Positions 1 to 10,064 of a stretch of DNA of 64,000 bases are shown here, in pieces. A model generated the notes under the pieces. The model was not told the DNA's origin and did not search any database. It saw only the letters and a program-made list of their open reading frames with translations. The translations under genes and the position numbers were made by a program. Source of the stretch: an uncultured cyanobacterium (lineage in GTDB: Bacteria; Cyanobacteriota; Cyanobacteriia; PCC-6307; Cyanobiaceae); assembly GCA_903917565.1 (NCBI GenBank), contig CAIXBB010000004.1, positions 1-64,000 on the forward strand. The letters run 5' to 3'. The stretch's first letter is position 1. Each line of letters opens with the position of its first letter.

Positions 1-52
1 AGGGCAACGTTGGAAACGGCCTGAGGGAAAGACCAGCTCCGGGGAGAACCCC

Positions 53-3000
53 TCAGTACCGGAAGCCAAGGTCCCTGGGACAGAAGCTCACCCCATTGCA
101 CCCGGAACTGCCGGATGCAATGGGCGACAGACTCCTAGCCTTTTTGGCAATCGCTAAACTGATTAATGCGTTGACCTTGTGCTGCGCGTGGCGAAGTGAA
201 AAGTTACGCCTTGCATAGGTCTTGCCAGCTTCTCCTTTGGATCTGCGCAAGTCATTGTCAAGAACTACGTTTCTGAGGCTGTTCTTTAATTGAGCTGTAT
301 CATGTGAGGCAACAACAACACCTAAATCATTATTATAAATCTTATCAATCGTGGCAATCTCTAGCGGCCCATAGGCAAAAAGCATTTTGCCTGTAGCTAA
401 TATCTCGGGAAGCTTATTAGCCATCGACAATCCAGTATAGGCAATGGACCTTTCGTCGAAGTTGTAAGCGATAAGTAGAATGTCGGCTGACCGAATTGTT
501 TCATTGTAGATCTCCATTGATACCAAGGGCTTAACTGAAACTGATTTCAAGCAGGACAAATACTGGTTGGCCCAGTCAATATACCAGCTCATAGTATAGA
601 TTTCAAAAGCCACATTGATACCTTCATTGCTCAGCTCATCAATTGCACATGCAATTTCAAGAATACTTTGTGAGTTCATATCTTCAGCGAGACCACCCAT
701 GTACTTCACAATAACTTGGTTAGTACTTGTCATCTCAGCACTATGGCTAGAACCAAGTCTTGAGACAATCGGATCGCTAAAATCAACCGCATTTGAGAGC
801 TCCATCCAATTGCAAGCATATCGTTTGCTAAACTCGTGAGACATTTTTGAACATATCGTTAATCTGACTTGAGATTGCCTTAAGGACTTCCGAAGCAATT
901 TAGAAAGCACAACATGATTTGGATTCTTATCCCAAAGCATTCTCGCCTCCCAATCGTCCATGATGTGAATGATAGATGGAATGTTGAAAGACTCAACGAC
1001 TTGGTGATGAAAGTGATGCAGTTTCTCCGAGGCAGTTGACCTGAAGTAAATAGCAGTTGGTGAAAAACTATTCAAGGCCTTGAGTATGTCTTTCAAGGTG
1101 CAGCAAGGTGTTATGACGTTTGGATCTAAGTTGCCATCCGGAAAGAACAAACGCAATCCTGGATCTGCTCCAGTATGCTCCCAAACCTGAATTATCTGAC
1201 TACTGGCCAAATGCCCAAATAATGTTTTCTTGATTTGACCAGTTGCAGAATTACTACCAAGGGGAGTAGCATCAATAATCAGCAGTCTAGTTTGATGAAG
1301 CTTAGATGATGTATTCAGACAATCCTTCTCACTGATCACATGAAAAGAACGATCATCTCTCTTTGTATTGGTAAAATCCTCGTTTTCAGTAGCAGAGATA
1401 GATATTGACGCCAGAAACTGACTGCTTTTGGTGGCTGTAAATAAATTTTGTGACGCACCCTTGTTGGAAGCTCGGAACTGATTCTTAACATAAAGCATGA
1501 ATTTATCGAATTCTCTTCTTGTCTTCTCATGAACATCTCGTTCAAATAGAACGTACTGGCGGTCATACCTGAAAAGCTGGCTTTTAATTTCTTTAAGTAT
1601 TTCAGATTGATTGAAGCATCCTAGATAATGATCACCATTGCTGCCGTCAATAATGATCTCTAAAAAACTACCTCTTCTCATTGAATCTCTGAATCTTACT
1701 GTCAGTTCATCCTGGATTGATACTAGCTTATGAGGATCGATACTAAATCTTTCAAACCATATGTCTGGATAATCACTTGATGTCACCCATGGAGATGCAC
1801 CAAACATTCTGAAAAGGCAGTACCACCAGCCCAAGGCATGCGTCGGAGTACCAATACTAAGCGAAGTTGAACTTGTCGCCTCTAAAGTGGCAATAATATC
1901 GCTATCTGGAAAGGCATTAATAAGCTCTGTAATGAGGGTCGATTTAAATGCATCTACATTCTCTAATACTTGCCTAGTCCCAGTCTCGCCTGAATAGTTT
2001 CTAGGCTTATTGTCTATGTGAATCGCCTTAAGGTCAAGGCAAGGATTTGACACAATAAATCCACCTGCACGAAGAATAGCAGCTATTGCAGTGTCACAAC
2101 CAAATGTTCCAATGTAGACTCGTGCGAAAGACTCTGGTATTAAGAGGTCTTTGTTAAATACATACGTGTCATAAGACAAATAGTTAACATCAGATAGGAG
2201 CTCCATATGTTCCGTAGGTATTTCCTGCCATGGAGGGGCAGGAACTTGACCTTGTAGAAAAGTTCCATTATCAGTCTGATTCCATCTAGTCAAACAATAA
2301 ACAGTTATGGGCGATTGAACAGAATACGATGTGCTTATTGATTCAATTAACTCGTCTGAATACACTAAGTCTGAATTTGTGACAATCGCAATTTGAGTGT
2401 TACAAGCCTTGGCTGCATTGAACAAATCTAGATAACTTGGCCTTTTGTCAATAGCGATTAAAACAAGCCTCCCCTCTGAAAGGCTGTAGTCAATAGTTTC
2501 CTTCTCGCTGACATCAAGAAGTTGATAAAAGCACGAGAAATCACCTTCGAACAGGAGATTGATAGATATCACCCTGGCTTGCTTAAGATTATAGCAAAGG
2601 GCTTTAGCATTCAGTCTTGCTTCATCTCCTTTCTCTGTTTGGAAAAAGAAAGAAGTCGTCAATGAAACCCCTTGAATATTAAAAAAACTAGATATAGGTA
2701 GCTTGGGAAAGGCGTTGTGCTCAGAAATTGGACTTAGGTCATAGACTTTGCTTGACAGGCCAAGCATATCAATGTCTTCTCGAACTCTGATCACAGCGTC
2801 TGCGTGCACAGTTGTTCCATGTTTCGCAACATACTGTGGATCATTGGGAATATTGTATTCGTCACCTGCTTGTTGATAATCATCAAAAAAGTAGTTTGGA
2901 TTGTACTTGGGTGTTTGATTGATTGAGAGTTCAATCTTTCCAGCTTTAGTGGCTTCTTTAAGTACCTCTTGATAATTCGCGTCAACACCTATTACGGAGA

Positions 3001-4240
3001 TAAGCTTGTAGCCAAGATGCACCATCCATCTCAATGACCAGCTTCCTGTTGTAATCCAGTTTGTTGTGAATAGCCTGTCACTTTCTGATCGCATTTCATC
3101 AAACCATGTAATGCGAGGATGATCTCGAAAGCGTGGGTAAAGATCTAGAAACTCATTTCTCAAGAAGAACTGCTGAATGCGATTCTCATCAATCAAATTG
3201 CAAATTGCTGGTGCATGAGACTTGATGACGACAGAGTCCATGCATATATAGTAAGTCGGTCTATAGTCAATTCTTTCCCATAGCCTATAGGCTGAATTCA
3301 TTCCGCATGTAGGGATTCTAAATCTCTTTATAGTGTCAAAGTTAACAAGACTTGCTGACGGGCCATTGCCAATAACCAATACAGTATTGAGTTCGATAGT
3401 ATTGGAGCTTCTAAGACTGACAGGCTTAAATGCTTCTATTCTAGGAGTCGCTGAGTGTTGATCTTCTTGCATATCCCTCTCGTTGATGCTGTAGTTATCA
3501 ATATCAACTAATATGTTATTCTCTTTGACCCACGAAAGTGTCTTTAAATGAAGTTCGTTGAGTTCATCTTTAAGCTTATCGTCTGTCTCTAGGGTAATTC
3601 CCGGCTCAAGTATTGTTGAATTGACTGTTAGACGTTGCGTGACTGGATTCACCTCGAATCCCAATTTATCAGAAAGGATGAGAAGAATCTTTTCTGGATT
3701 CAGACGCAGGTCATCTTGCCTTATTACAAAAGTCTTATTGACATGAAGCATGTTGACTAACTTGCTAAGAACTGACAAATAATCAATTCTCTTGCACGCA
3801 AATTCAAGGTAGTACTCACTTAGTGAGCAATTTGAGTAAAAATCACGACTTTTATAGGTGAAATGTGCTTTATCATCTCCTTTGACTGCCTTACTTCTAT
3901 GAAATGCATGCCAACTCCGAAGGCGATCGTATGGATTACCTAACATAAATAGTATTGCTGTGTTCTTTCTTATGTTGAGGGTTGAGTTAAGCGCCAAAGA
4001 GATCTGCTTGACATATGTATAGCCGCTAAACTTGTGAAATATGTGACCACTGCACAGTAGCTCACTATTGTAATATTCACTAATCTCGCTATTGCTAAAT
4101 CCATTGTATTCGTATGCGCCTGTATTGGGGTCCTTCAGGACTTTTACATTTGTGTATTTCTCAAAATACTTTGACAGCGCAGTGGTTCCGCACCTTGGAA
4201 ATCCGGCGCAAATTAAATTTAGTCCTTCTTGTTGTGACAT
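53..4240 (-). CDS. Four-domain sulfotransferase / glycosyltransferase fusion protein
   Basis: A 1395-residue protein predicted to act in surface-glycan assembly. The order seen is: a sulfotransferase domain at residues 8-200, with a PAPS-loop motif GFPRCGTTAL and a second motif LGNPYDRLRSW; a Rossmann-like domain at about 285-510 with GNGPS and a later LIS-VIGVDANY strand, resembling DUF115 and GT42 sialyltransferase folds; a GT-A-like domain at about 560-760 with TNSD and GCD motifs; and a GT-B-like domain from about 985 to 1380. The ATG at 4240 is preferred over the upstream TTG at 4255 because GAGAGG lies about 9 bases before it. It follows the CMP-sugar synthetase fusion by a few bases. 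It is plainly AT-rich against its GC-rich surroundings, which suggests transfer. The domain identities are inferred from motifs; the coding call is firm. Confidence 0.85.
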   Translation of the reverse strand: MSQQEGLNLICAGFPRCGTTALSKYFEKYTNVKVLKDPNTGAYEYNGFSNSEISEYYNSELLCSGHIFHKFSGYTYVKQISLALNSTLNIRKNTAILFMLGNPYDRLRSWHAFHRSKAVKGDDKAHFTYKSRDFYSNCSLSEYYLEFACKRIDYLSVLSKLVNMLHVNKTFVIRQDDLRLNPEKILLILSDKLGFEVNPVTQRLTVNSTILEPGITLETDDKLKDELNELHLKTLSWVKENNILVDIDNYSINERDMQEDQHSATPRIEAFKPVSLRSSNTIELNTVLVIGNGPSASLVNFDTIKRFRIPTCGMNSAYRLWERIDYRPTYYICMDSVVIKSHAPAICNLIDENRIQQFFLRNEFLDLYPRFRDHPRITWFDEMRSESDRLFTTNWITTGSWSLRWMVHLGYKLISVIGVDANYQEVLKEATKAGKIELSINQTPKYNPNYFFDDYQQAGDEYNIPNDPQYVAKHGTTVHADAVIRVREDIDMLGLSSKVYDLSPISEHNAFPKLPISSFFNIQGVSLTTSFFFQTEKGDEARLNAKALCYNLKQARVISINLLFEGDFSCFYQLLDVSEKETIDYSLSEGRLVLIAIDKRPSYLDLFNAAKACNTQIAIVTNSDLVYSDELIESISTSYSVQSPITVYCLTRWNQTDNGTFLQGQVPAPPWQEIPTEHMELLSDVNYLSYDTYVFNKDLLIPESFARVYIGTFGCDTAIAAILRAGGFIVSNPCLDLKAIHIDNKPRNYSGETGTRQVLENVDAFKSTLITELINAFPDSDIIATLEATSSTSLSIGTPTHALGWWYCLFRMFGASPWVTSSDYPDIWFERFSIDPHKLVSIQDELTVRFRDSMRRGSFLEIIIDGSNGDHYLGCFNQSEILKEIKSQLFRYDRQYVLFERDVHEKTRREFDKFMLYVKNQFRASNKGASQNLFTATKSSQFLASISISATENEDFTNTKRDDRSFHVISEKDCLNTSSKLHQTRLLIIDATPLGSNSATGQIKKTLFGHLASSQIIQVWEHTGADPGLRLFFPDGNLDPNVITPCCTLKDILKALNSFSPTAIYFRSTASEKLHHFHHQVVESFNIPSIIHIMDDWEARMLWDKNPNHVVLSKLLRKSLRQSQVRLTICSKMSHEFSKRYACNWMELSNAVDFSDPIVSRLGSSHSAEMTSTNQVIVKYMGGLAEDMNSQSILEIACAIDELSNEGINVAFEIYTMSWYIDWANQYLSCLKSVSVKPLVSMEIYNETIRSADILLIAYNFDERSIAYTGLSMANKLPEILATGKMLFAYGPLEIATIDKIYNNDLGVVVASHDTAQLKNSLRNVVLDNDLRRSKGEAGKTYARRNFSLRHAQHKVNALISLAIAKKARSLSPIASGSSGCNGVSFCPRDLGFRY

Positions 4241-4251
4241 TAAAGAGCCTC

Positions 4252-5931
4252 TCAAATTCCAGCAATTAAGGCTCTTGCCTCATTGCGCCTTGTGGTGTGG
4301 TGGGCTTGGGCTATGGCTGAAGCAATGTCCCAGTCTTCAGGCTCGTCAATGTCAATTGATTCGTACTTGGAGCTTACGAATAGATGTGGGGCTGCACCAA
4401 TTCTGGCTTGTGATGCGTTGAAACTTGTTTTTGAGAAGATGTAGAGATTGGAATTCTCTTCGTACCACGGAGTCAAGTCCTGGGTCCTAACCAAATTGTT
4501 CGGATCATGATTGACAGGCGTGCCATCACGCTCATAGAAGCGTGTCTGAATTCGATCGACAGTGAACAAAGAATCGCTGGTGTTGTTGGCTATGCCCAGC
4601 TTGTGAGCGTTGATGGCTTTGCGAATGGTGTCAACGCTCAGCAGCGGATTGGTTGTGTGCGTCATCAGGTAGATGTCCGCAGGTACGTTCTCTATGTCGT
4701 TCGCTATGACTTTGTTCATGCTGACGAAGTCACCACAGATCTCTTCGGGTCTGTCGCGGATGAGCACGCGTTCACTGTCCACAAGGCCATTTTCCTTGAG
4801 GATTTCCCGTGCATCGGTGTTGATCACGACCAGATCGATCTCCTCCACCTCTAGCAGCGTGTCGAGAATCCAGCGAAACAGAGGCTTGCCACAAAAATCA
4901 CGGAAGTTCTTGCCACTCACCCTGGCGCTGTGGGCCTTCATCGGCAACAGGGCAACGATTCGCTCAGGTGTGGGGGTTGTCATGGTGGGGAGGTTGGAGG
5001 GGCGGGCTTCGAAATCAACATGGGACAGGGCACGTCCCTTCTTCGCCGTTGGGTAGAAGTAGCTTTCCCGCAGGCTGGACGAGATCTCCCGGATGCGGCG
5101 GTTGCCGCTGTAACTTCCCCAGTACTGGGCAAGCCGATAATGGAAGACGCCAGGCCAGCGATGTAATCTTACCCGATGTCTGTGGGCATTCCTAAGATCT
5201 GAGAGAACACCTCTGGAGAGATAGCGCAACAGATCCCGCTTGCGCACCACCAGGTCGGGACGAATACGCTGTAGTGCCAGAGCCTCCCGCTCGAACCGGG
5301 TTTTGACTTGGGGCCAGCGCTCGTGGTGATAGTGGAACACGCTTGCTTCCGCCACGTAGCCCACCTTGCCACCATCGGCCACGAGCCTTTGCGCGAGGTG
5401 CATGTCTTCCAGGCCCGTGAGACTTTCATCAAACTTGTATCGATTCCAGGCGTCTTTCAGCAGTGCGCTGTTGGCGTTATTGCAGTAGATGCCTTGCTGT
5501 GGGATGTCGCTTTGTTCGGGAAAGTATTTGTCAAAAATCCTATGCTCACTCCAATGGGAGTCCGGCCCACCCAGTTGCCTGCCGTAGCTGTAGGCAACGA
5601 TCCCTTCTGCCAAAGGCGACACGAGCCTTTGCAACCAGCTGCCATGACACGGCACGCAATGCCCACTGATCATCACGAGAAAGCGGCCTAGTGCTGCTTC
5701 ACAGCCTCGGTTGAGGCTGCGCCCGAAGGAGAATTCCTCTTTAGTGATGCTCAGAATCCTGCACCCATGGGCATGGGCTATCTCCAGTGTGCCATCGGTG
5801 GAGCCTGAGTCGATCAGCACCACCTCACTTCGAAACTCGCTACGCTGGGCATGAATGGCCTCCAGCAACTGAGGCAAGTAACGAGCCTCGTTCAAGGTGC
5901 GAATGATGATGCTTGTTTCGACCGGTCTCAT
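4252..5931 (-). CDS. Fusion of GT2 glycosyltransferase and CMP-nonulosonate (acylneuraminate) cytidylyltransferase
   Basis: 559 residues. The N-terminal half (about 4-240) is a family 2 glycosyltransferase, with the opening SIIIRTLNE, the nucleotide-binding VVLIDSGSTDGT, and a GLEDMHLAQRL acidic motif. The C-terminal part (about 318-550) is a NeuA/KdsB-type cytidylyltransferase, with the LLPMKAHSARVSGKN signature and a closing IDIDEPEDWDIA motif; it should activate a nonulosonic acid or KDO-like sugar with CTP. The ATG at 5931 overlaps the stop of the upstream MBL gene (ATGA), so the longer reading frame to 5973 is not preferred. The gene that would make the free sugar (a NeuB-type synthase) is not in the window. 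The sugar identity is unknown. Confidence 0.85.
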   Translation of the reverse strand: MRPVETSIIIRTLNEARYLPQLLEAIHAQRSEFRSEVVLIDSGSTDGTLEIAHAHGCRILSITKEEFSFGRSLNRGCEAALGRFLVMISGHCVPCHGSWLQRLVSPLAEGIVAYSYGRQLGGPDSHWSEHRIFDKYFPEQSDIPQQGIYCNNANSALLKDAWNRYKFDESLTGLEDMHLAQRLVADGGKVGYVAEASVFHYHHERWPQVKTRFEREALALQRIRPDLVVRKRDLLRYLSRGVLSDLRNAHRHRVRLHRWPGVFHYRLAQYWGSYSGNRRIREISSSLRESYFYPTAKKGRALSHVDFEARPSNLPTMTTPTPERIVALLPMKAHSARVSGKNFRDFCGKPLFRWILDTLLEVEEIDLVVINTDAREILKENGLVDSERVLIRDRPEEICGDFVSMNKVIANDIENVPADIYLMTHTTNPLLSVDTIRKAINAHKLGIANNTSDSLFTVDRIQTRFYERDGTPVNHDPNNLVRTQDLTPWYEENSNLYIFSKTSFNASQARIGAAPHLFVSSKYESIDIDEPEDWDIASAIAQAHHTTRRNEARALIAGI

Positions 5932-6722
5932 AAGCTGATGTCCTCTGCGTTCATCACCAGCCGGAAGGGCCATGGCTGTGATGCATAAACGGCCTTGATC
6001 TCGTCGGGTGAGGTGCTGTTGATGGCAAACAGATCCCAGTGAACTGGCATCACCTCCAGCACCTCCAGCTCAGCGGCCAGGCCAAACGCTTCCCGAACGC
6101 TCATGTTGCCCACGATTCCGCGCCGCCGGCGAAAGAAATTGTCTTCGTTGACCGGCAGCAAGGCGCTGTGGATGGGCCGCAGAGCCTTCAGACTTGCGAT
6201 CACGTCTTCACAGGCACTGGTGTCTCCGGCCACCAGGATCCGTTTCTGATTGCGCTCCAGCAGGTAGCCCACCGCCTTCGGCTGGCCATCCTGTGCCTTG
6301 ATGATTTGAGGGTGTGCCGCCGGCACGGCCCGCACCCGCAGATGGGCCCCCAGCTCCGTCCAGCTCGCGCTGGCAGGCACCACGCGCTCCTGGTTGATGC
6401 CCCATTCCTGCAGTTTGCGCCGAACCGGTTCTGGTGCCATGAAGCGTGCTCCAGGCGAAGCGTCGGCGATCACGGGGATGGTGTGGGGATCACAGTGATC
6501 CATGTGCTCATGGGTAATGAGCACCCAATTGACCTGATCGAGGCTGGACGGTGGATACGCAATTGGCACCTGTCGCACCAGATCTGGCGCATCCAGTTCC
6601 TGAACCGAGTGGCTGAGATATGGATCGATGAGAACCAAAACATCGCCGAGGTCGATTCTCAAGCCCGTCTGACCCAGATGTTCCAGGCTGCCGTTGGACT
6701 GGATGGTGTCAAGGGCTGTCAT
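5928..6722 (-). CDS. UlaG-like MBL-fold metallo-hydrolase
   Basis: 264 residues of the metallo-beta-lactamase superfamily. The metal-binding motif HEHMDH lies at residues 71-76, further ligands are likely in VPAAHPQ and VAGDTSA, and PVHWDLF is near the end. The N-terminal LRIDLGDVLVLIDP strand is typical of the UlaG (L-ascorbate-6-phosphate lactonase-like) branch. The substrate cannot be read from sequence. Both ends are translationally coupled by ATGA overlaps, upstream to the decayed DUF115-like gene and downstream to the GT2/CMP-sugar synthetase fusion, which ties it to sugar or glycan chemistry. Other MBL enzymes are possible. Confidence 0.8.
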   Translation of the reverse strand: MTALDTIQSNGSLEHLGQTGLRIDLGDVLVLIDPYLSHSVQELDAPDLVRQVPIAYPPSSLDQVNWVLITHEHMDHCDPHTIPVIADASPGARFMAPEPVRRKLQEWGINQERVVPASASWTELGAHLRVRAVPAAHPQIIKAQDGQPKAVGYLLERNQKRILVAGDTSACEDVIASLKALRPIHSALLPVNEDNFFRRRRGIVGNMSVREAFGLAAELEVLEVMPVHWDLFAINSTSPDEIKAVYASQPWPFRLVMNAEDISL

Positions 6723-7630
6723 GGGAAAACCTTAGCGAGGGAACTGTTTTCGTACACGTCGAAGGCCCCTCCTACAGTATAATCAATGATTAAGCGACCA
6801 TCCCTCTCGTAGGCGTGTCTTGAGATACAGTAAGACCCTTTTGGGTGATTTAGGTCTGGACTTTCACACATACAGGCCTGAAAACTGCTGTCGACGAATT
6901 GATTGGGATCGGGGCCTTTCTTGTTGTTGAGCGCATTTGGATGGCCTTCGTGTTGACAGCGACTATCTATGCCAGGGATCAGTACACTTTGAAAGCTCAT
7001 GAAATATGTTATTTGCAGGGCGGCGTGAGTTACCGACCAGCCATGATAGATGTCTAAGCAGAGAGCTGTTGAAACCCCTTCGGCGGCAGATCGATTTTCA
7101 TCCACTAGGTGAAGGTGCATTGCTTCAGGTTGCTTGAGGCGGTTTGTAGTGTGATGAATTAAAAGCAGTTCAGATTCTTGAGCCGTGCTTCACTCAGTTT
7201 GATCGCTATGAATTTGACGGGGACATAGTTGCGCTGACAAAACTTGTATTTGCTAGGCTCGAGAAAGACCTTGTTCACTCCCATTGTGTATTGACTGCGG
7301 GTACTGCTGAAATTGCTTTTTGTTGAGGGATGGTTCACTTTACGCCAGGACCATCTGCTTCCTCTTATGGCAGTCATTGAATCTCTCTAGTAGGCAGGCT
7401 TTTTGCGGCCAATTGGGTTTCACTTTGAGTCTTTGCCAGTGACTTGAGACGTTTTGATTGTAGTAGATCTTTTTTCGTTTTCTGGATTGCCACTTGATAG
7501 GGCAGCGTAAAAGAGTGGTTGGGCGTCTGTCTGATGGGTTCATTGCGTTTGTGTATTGACCATTAATGTCCGTTTCCTTGTTTGATCGTTGAGTGGTAAT
7601 TGCCTGCTGTGTTGCAGTTATTGCCGCCAC
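6719..7630 (-). pseudogene. Decayed DUF115/MptE-like glycosyltransferase-fold gene
   Basis: I read this as one gene broken by at least two frame changes. The 3' part, 6719-7120, is open for 133 codons and carries the C-terminal signature of DUF115 (6-hydroxymethylpterin diphosphokinase MptE-like) proteins: SVTHAALQITYF, then PGIDSRCQ, GPDPNQF, SPDL and a final TVGGAFDVYE. Upstream, another frame (7159-7377) reads NHPSTKSNFSS then TMGVNKVFLE, which fits a degraded GNGPS-L-DFS region and the following strand. A third frame (7340-7630) ends in LERFNDCHKRKQMVLA, which fits the family's helix before GNGPS. The segment is AT-rich. The final 133 codons might still be translated, since their stop overlaps the next ATG. 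The family assignment is from memory of its motifs. Confidence 0.65.
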
Positions 7631-7654
7631 TGCCGGTGACCAGATGACGCAGGT

Positions 7655-8638
7655 TCATCGCTGCGGCATCGGAGCAGAATCGGTCCTACCCGGTTGCTGC
7701 GCGTAGAGGGCGTAGGTGCTTGCCAGCCCATTCGGTAGCTGGATGCTGGACTGCCAGCCCAGCTCCGCCAGCCGACTCACATCCAGCTGCTTTTTTGGGG
7801 TGCCATCGGGTTTGCTTGCATCCCAGAAGATGTCCCCCTGATAACCAATGGTCGCCGCCACTAGCTCTGCCAGTTCTTTGATGCTCAGATCGACGCCGGT
7901 GCCTACGTTCAGGTGCTGGATGGGATCTTCTGCGTTGGGCTGCCAGTGCTCCAGGGCAAACAGGGCCGCAGAAGCCAGATCATCGGCATGGAGAAACTCC
8001 CGCAGGGGGCTGCCGGTGCCCCAGCAGGTGACGCTGGGGGCTTTCGCCTCCTTGGCCTCGTGGAATCGCCGGATCATCGCCGCCATCACATGGCTGTGGG
8101 TGGGGTGGTAGTTGTCGCCCGGCCCATACAGATTGGTGGGCATCAGGCTGATGGCATCGAAGCCCTCCTGTTTGCGCAGGGCCCGGCAGAGTTGGATGCC
8201 GGCGATCTTGGCGATCGCGTACCACTCGTTGGTGGGCTCCAGGGGACCAGTGAGCAGGGCCTCCTCCTGGATCGGTTGCGGCGCCAGCCGGGGGTAGATG
8301 CAGCTGCTTCCCAGGAACAGCAGCCGGCGGCTGCCGCTGCGCCAGGCGCTCTCGATCACGTGGTTCTGGATCTTGAGGTTGTCGAGCAGGAAATCAGCCG
8401 GATAGGTGTCGTTGAAGTGGATGCCGCCTACCTTGGCGGCCGCCAGCACCACCACCTCGGGCCGCTGGGCCTCAAACCAGGCCTGCACGGCAACTCCGTC
8501 CTCCAGATCCAGCTCGCTGCGGGGTGCGGTAAGCAGATTGCTGTAACCCGCGGCTGAGAGTGCCCGGACGATGGCGGACCCCGCCATGCCCCTATGCCCC
8601 GCGACGAAGATGCGGTCGCTGCGGTGGATCAGGCTCAC
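7655..8638 (-). CDS. fcl: GDP-L-fucose synthase
   Basis: 327 residues, normal length for the family. It makes GDP-L-fucose from GDP-4-keto-6-deoxymannose by epimerisation and NADPH reduction in the cytoplasm. The NADP-binding GHRGMAG is at residues 14-20, the SSC motif is at 111-113, and the catalytic Tyr140 and Lys144 lie in WYAIAK. The start is GTG at 8638, overlapping the stop of gmd as GTGA, so the two enzymes of the GDP-fucose pathway are translationally coupled. It is the last gene of that pair. Confidence 0.95.
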   Translation of the reverse strand: MSLIHRSDRIFVAGHRGMAGSAIVRALSAAGYSNLLTAPRSELDLEDGVAVQAWFEAQRPEVVVLAAAKVGGIHFNDTYPADFLLDNLKIQNHVIESAWRSGSRRLLFLGSSCIYPRLAPQPIQEEALLTGPLEPTNEWYAIAKIAGIQLCRALRKQEGFDAISLMPTNLYGPGDNYHPTHSHVMAAMIRRFHEAKEAKAPSVTCWGTGSPLREFLHADDLASAALFALEHWQPNAEDPIQHLNVGTGVDLSIKELAELVAATIGYQGDIFWDASKPDGTPKKQLDVSRLAELGWQSSIQLPNGLASTYALYAQQPGRTDSAPMPQR

Positions 8639-9780
8639 GACCGCGAACCACCTTGGGTGGCTTTCAGATGGCCGCTGCTGGGGGGATTCTCCATCGAACC
8701 CACCACCGGGAACCCCTTCAGCCGCAGGTAGGCCTCCTTCTTTGCCTCTTCCTTGTCGGCGGCCACCATCTCCGCCACCAGTTCTTCCAACGTGGTGGTG
8801 GGCGTCCAGCCCAGCTTCTCCCTGGCCTTGGTGGGATCCCCCAGCAGTGTTTCCACCTCCGCCGGCCGGAAGTAACGCGGATCGATTCGCACCACCACCT
8901 CGTTGCTGCCGGCTCGCCGCCCGATTTCGTTCACCCCCTCACCGCTCCATTCGATGCCGCCCCAGCCCAGTTCGCTGGATGCCAGCTCGATGAACCGCCG
9001 TACGCTCTCCTGCCGGCCGGTGGCGATCACGAAATCCTCCGGTGGCCCCTCCTGCTGCAGCATGCGCCATTGCATCTCCACGTAATCCCTGGCGTGGCCC
9101 CAGTCGCGCAGGGAATCGAGGTTGCCCATGAACAGGCATTGGTCGAGGCCGGCATCGATGCGGGCCAGGCCGCGGGTGATCTTGCGGGTCACGAAGGTTT
9201 CACCGCGCCTGGGGCTCTCGTGGTTGAACAGGATGCCGTTGCAGGCATACATTCCGTAGGCCTCGCGGTAGTTCACCGTGATCCAGTAGGCATACATCTT
9301 GGCCACCCCATACGGGCTGCGCGGATAGAAGGGAGTCGTCTCCTTCTGGGGGGTCTCCTGCACAAGCCCGTAGAGCTCACTGGTGCTGGCCTGGTAAATC
9401 CGCGTCTTGCCGGTGAGCCCCAGGATCCGCACCGCCTCCAGGATCCGCAGCGTGCCCAGGGCATCGCTGTTGGCGGTGTATTCCGGGCTCTCGAAGCTCA
9501 CCGCCACATGGCTCTGGGCGCCGAGGTTGTAGATCTCATCGGGCTGCACCTGCTGCACGATGCGGATCAGATTCGTGGAATCGGTGAGATCGCCGTAATG
9601 CAGCACCAGCCTAGGGTCGCTCTCATGGGGATCCTGATAGAGGTGATCGACCCGATGGGTGTTGAAGCTGCTGGCGCGGCGCTTGATGCCGTGCACCTCG
9701 TAGCCCTTCTCCAGCAGCAGCTCGGTGAGGTAGCTGCCGTCCTGGCCAGTGATACCGGTGATCAGGGCGGTTTTGTGCAT
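8635..9780 (-). CDS. gmd: GDP-mannose 4,6-dehydratase
   Basis: 381 residues. It converts GDP-mannose to GDP-4-keto-6-deoxymannose, the first step to GDP-fucose. The nucleotide-binding [12 protein letters not shown] is at residues 7-18, followed by the family hallmarks [18 protein letters not shown] and [10 protein letters not shown], which carries the catalytic Tyr/Lys pair. ATG at 9780 is chosen because the protein then opens MHKTALITG as the family does; the open frame to 9861 adds 27 residues with no homology. It is coupled to fcl downstream. Confidence 0.95.
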   Translation of the reverse strand: MHKTALITGITGQDGSYLTELLLEKGYEVHGIKRRASSFNTHRVDHLYQDPHESDPRLVLHYGDLTDSTNLIRIVQQVQPDEIYNLGAQSHVAVSFESPEYTANSDALGTLRILEAVRILGLTGKTRIYQASTSELYGLVQETPQKETTPFYPRSPYGVAKMYAYWITVNYREAYGMYACNGILFNHESPRRGETFVTRKITRGLARIDAGLDQCLFMGNLDSLRDWGHARDYVEMQWRMLQQEGPPEDFVIATGRQESVRRFIELASSELGWGGIEWSGEGVNEIGRRAGSNEVVVRIDPRYFRPAEVETLLGDPTKAREKLGWTPTTTLEELVAEMVAADKEEAKKEAYLRLKGFPVVGSMENPPSSGHLKATQGGSRS

Positions 9781-10064
9781 AGGTGCCGTGAGGGTCCTTT
9801 GGTTGTTGCAGCGCCAGCAACGTACGGATCGTAAACCCGATAACAGGTTCAGCCTGAACACTTGTGGCGGTGTTCGAACAGTTCAGCCAGCCCCGTCGTG
9901 GATTTGACCAGGGCCCCAGCTTCTGGCGCTGCTGATCGGCCACCAGAGACTGGCTATGGGCCTGGAGGCTCTGGATCGCCTCCTGCAACTGGTGTCTTCC
10001 TCCCGGAAGGGGATAGGGACGGCATGCACAACGTGCCAGTTGCTGAAGATCTCATCCCACCCAC

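Noticed and set aside
9781-10064. A small frame starting MQEAIQSLQAHSQ upstream of gmd
   Set aside because: Only about 40 residues look protein-like before it enters gmd out of frame; no ribosome site or family seen.
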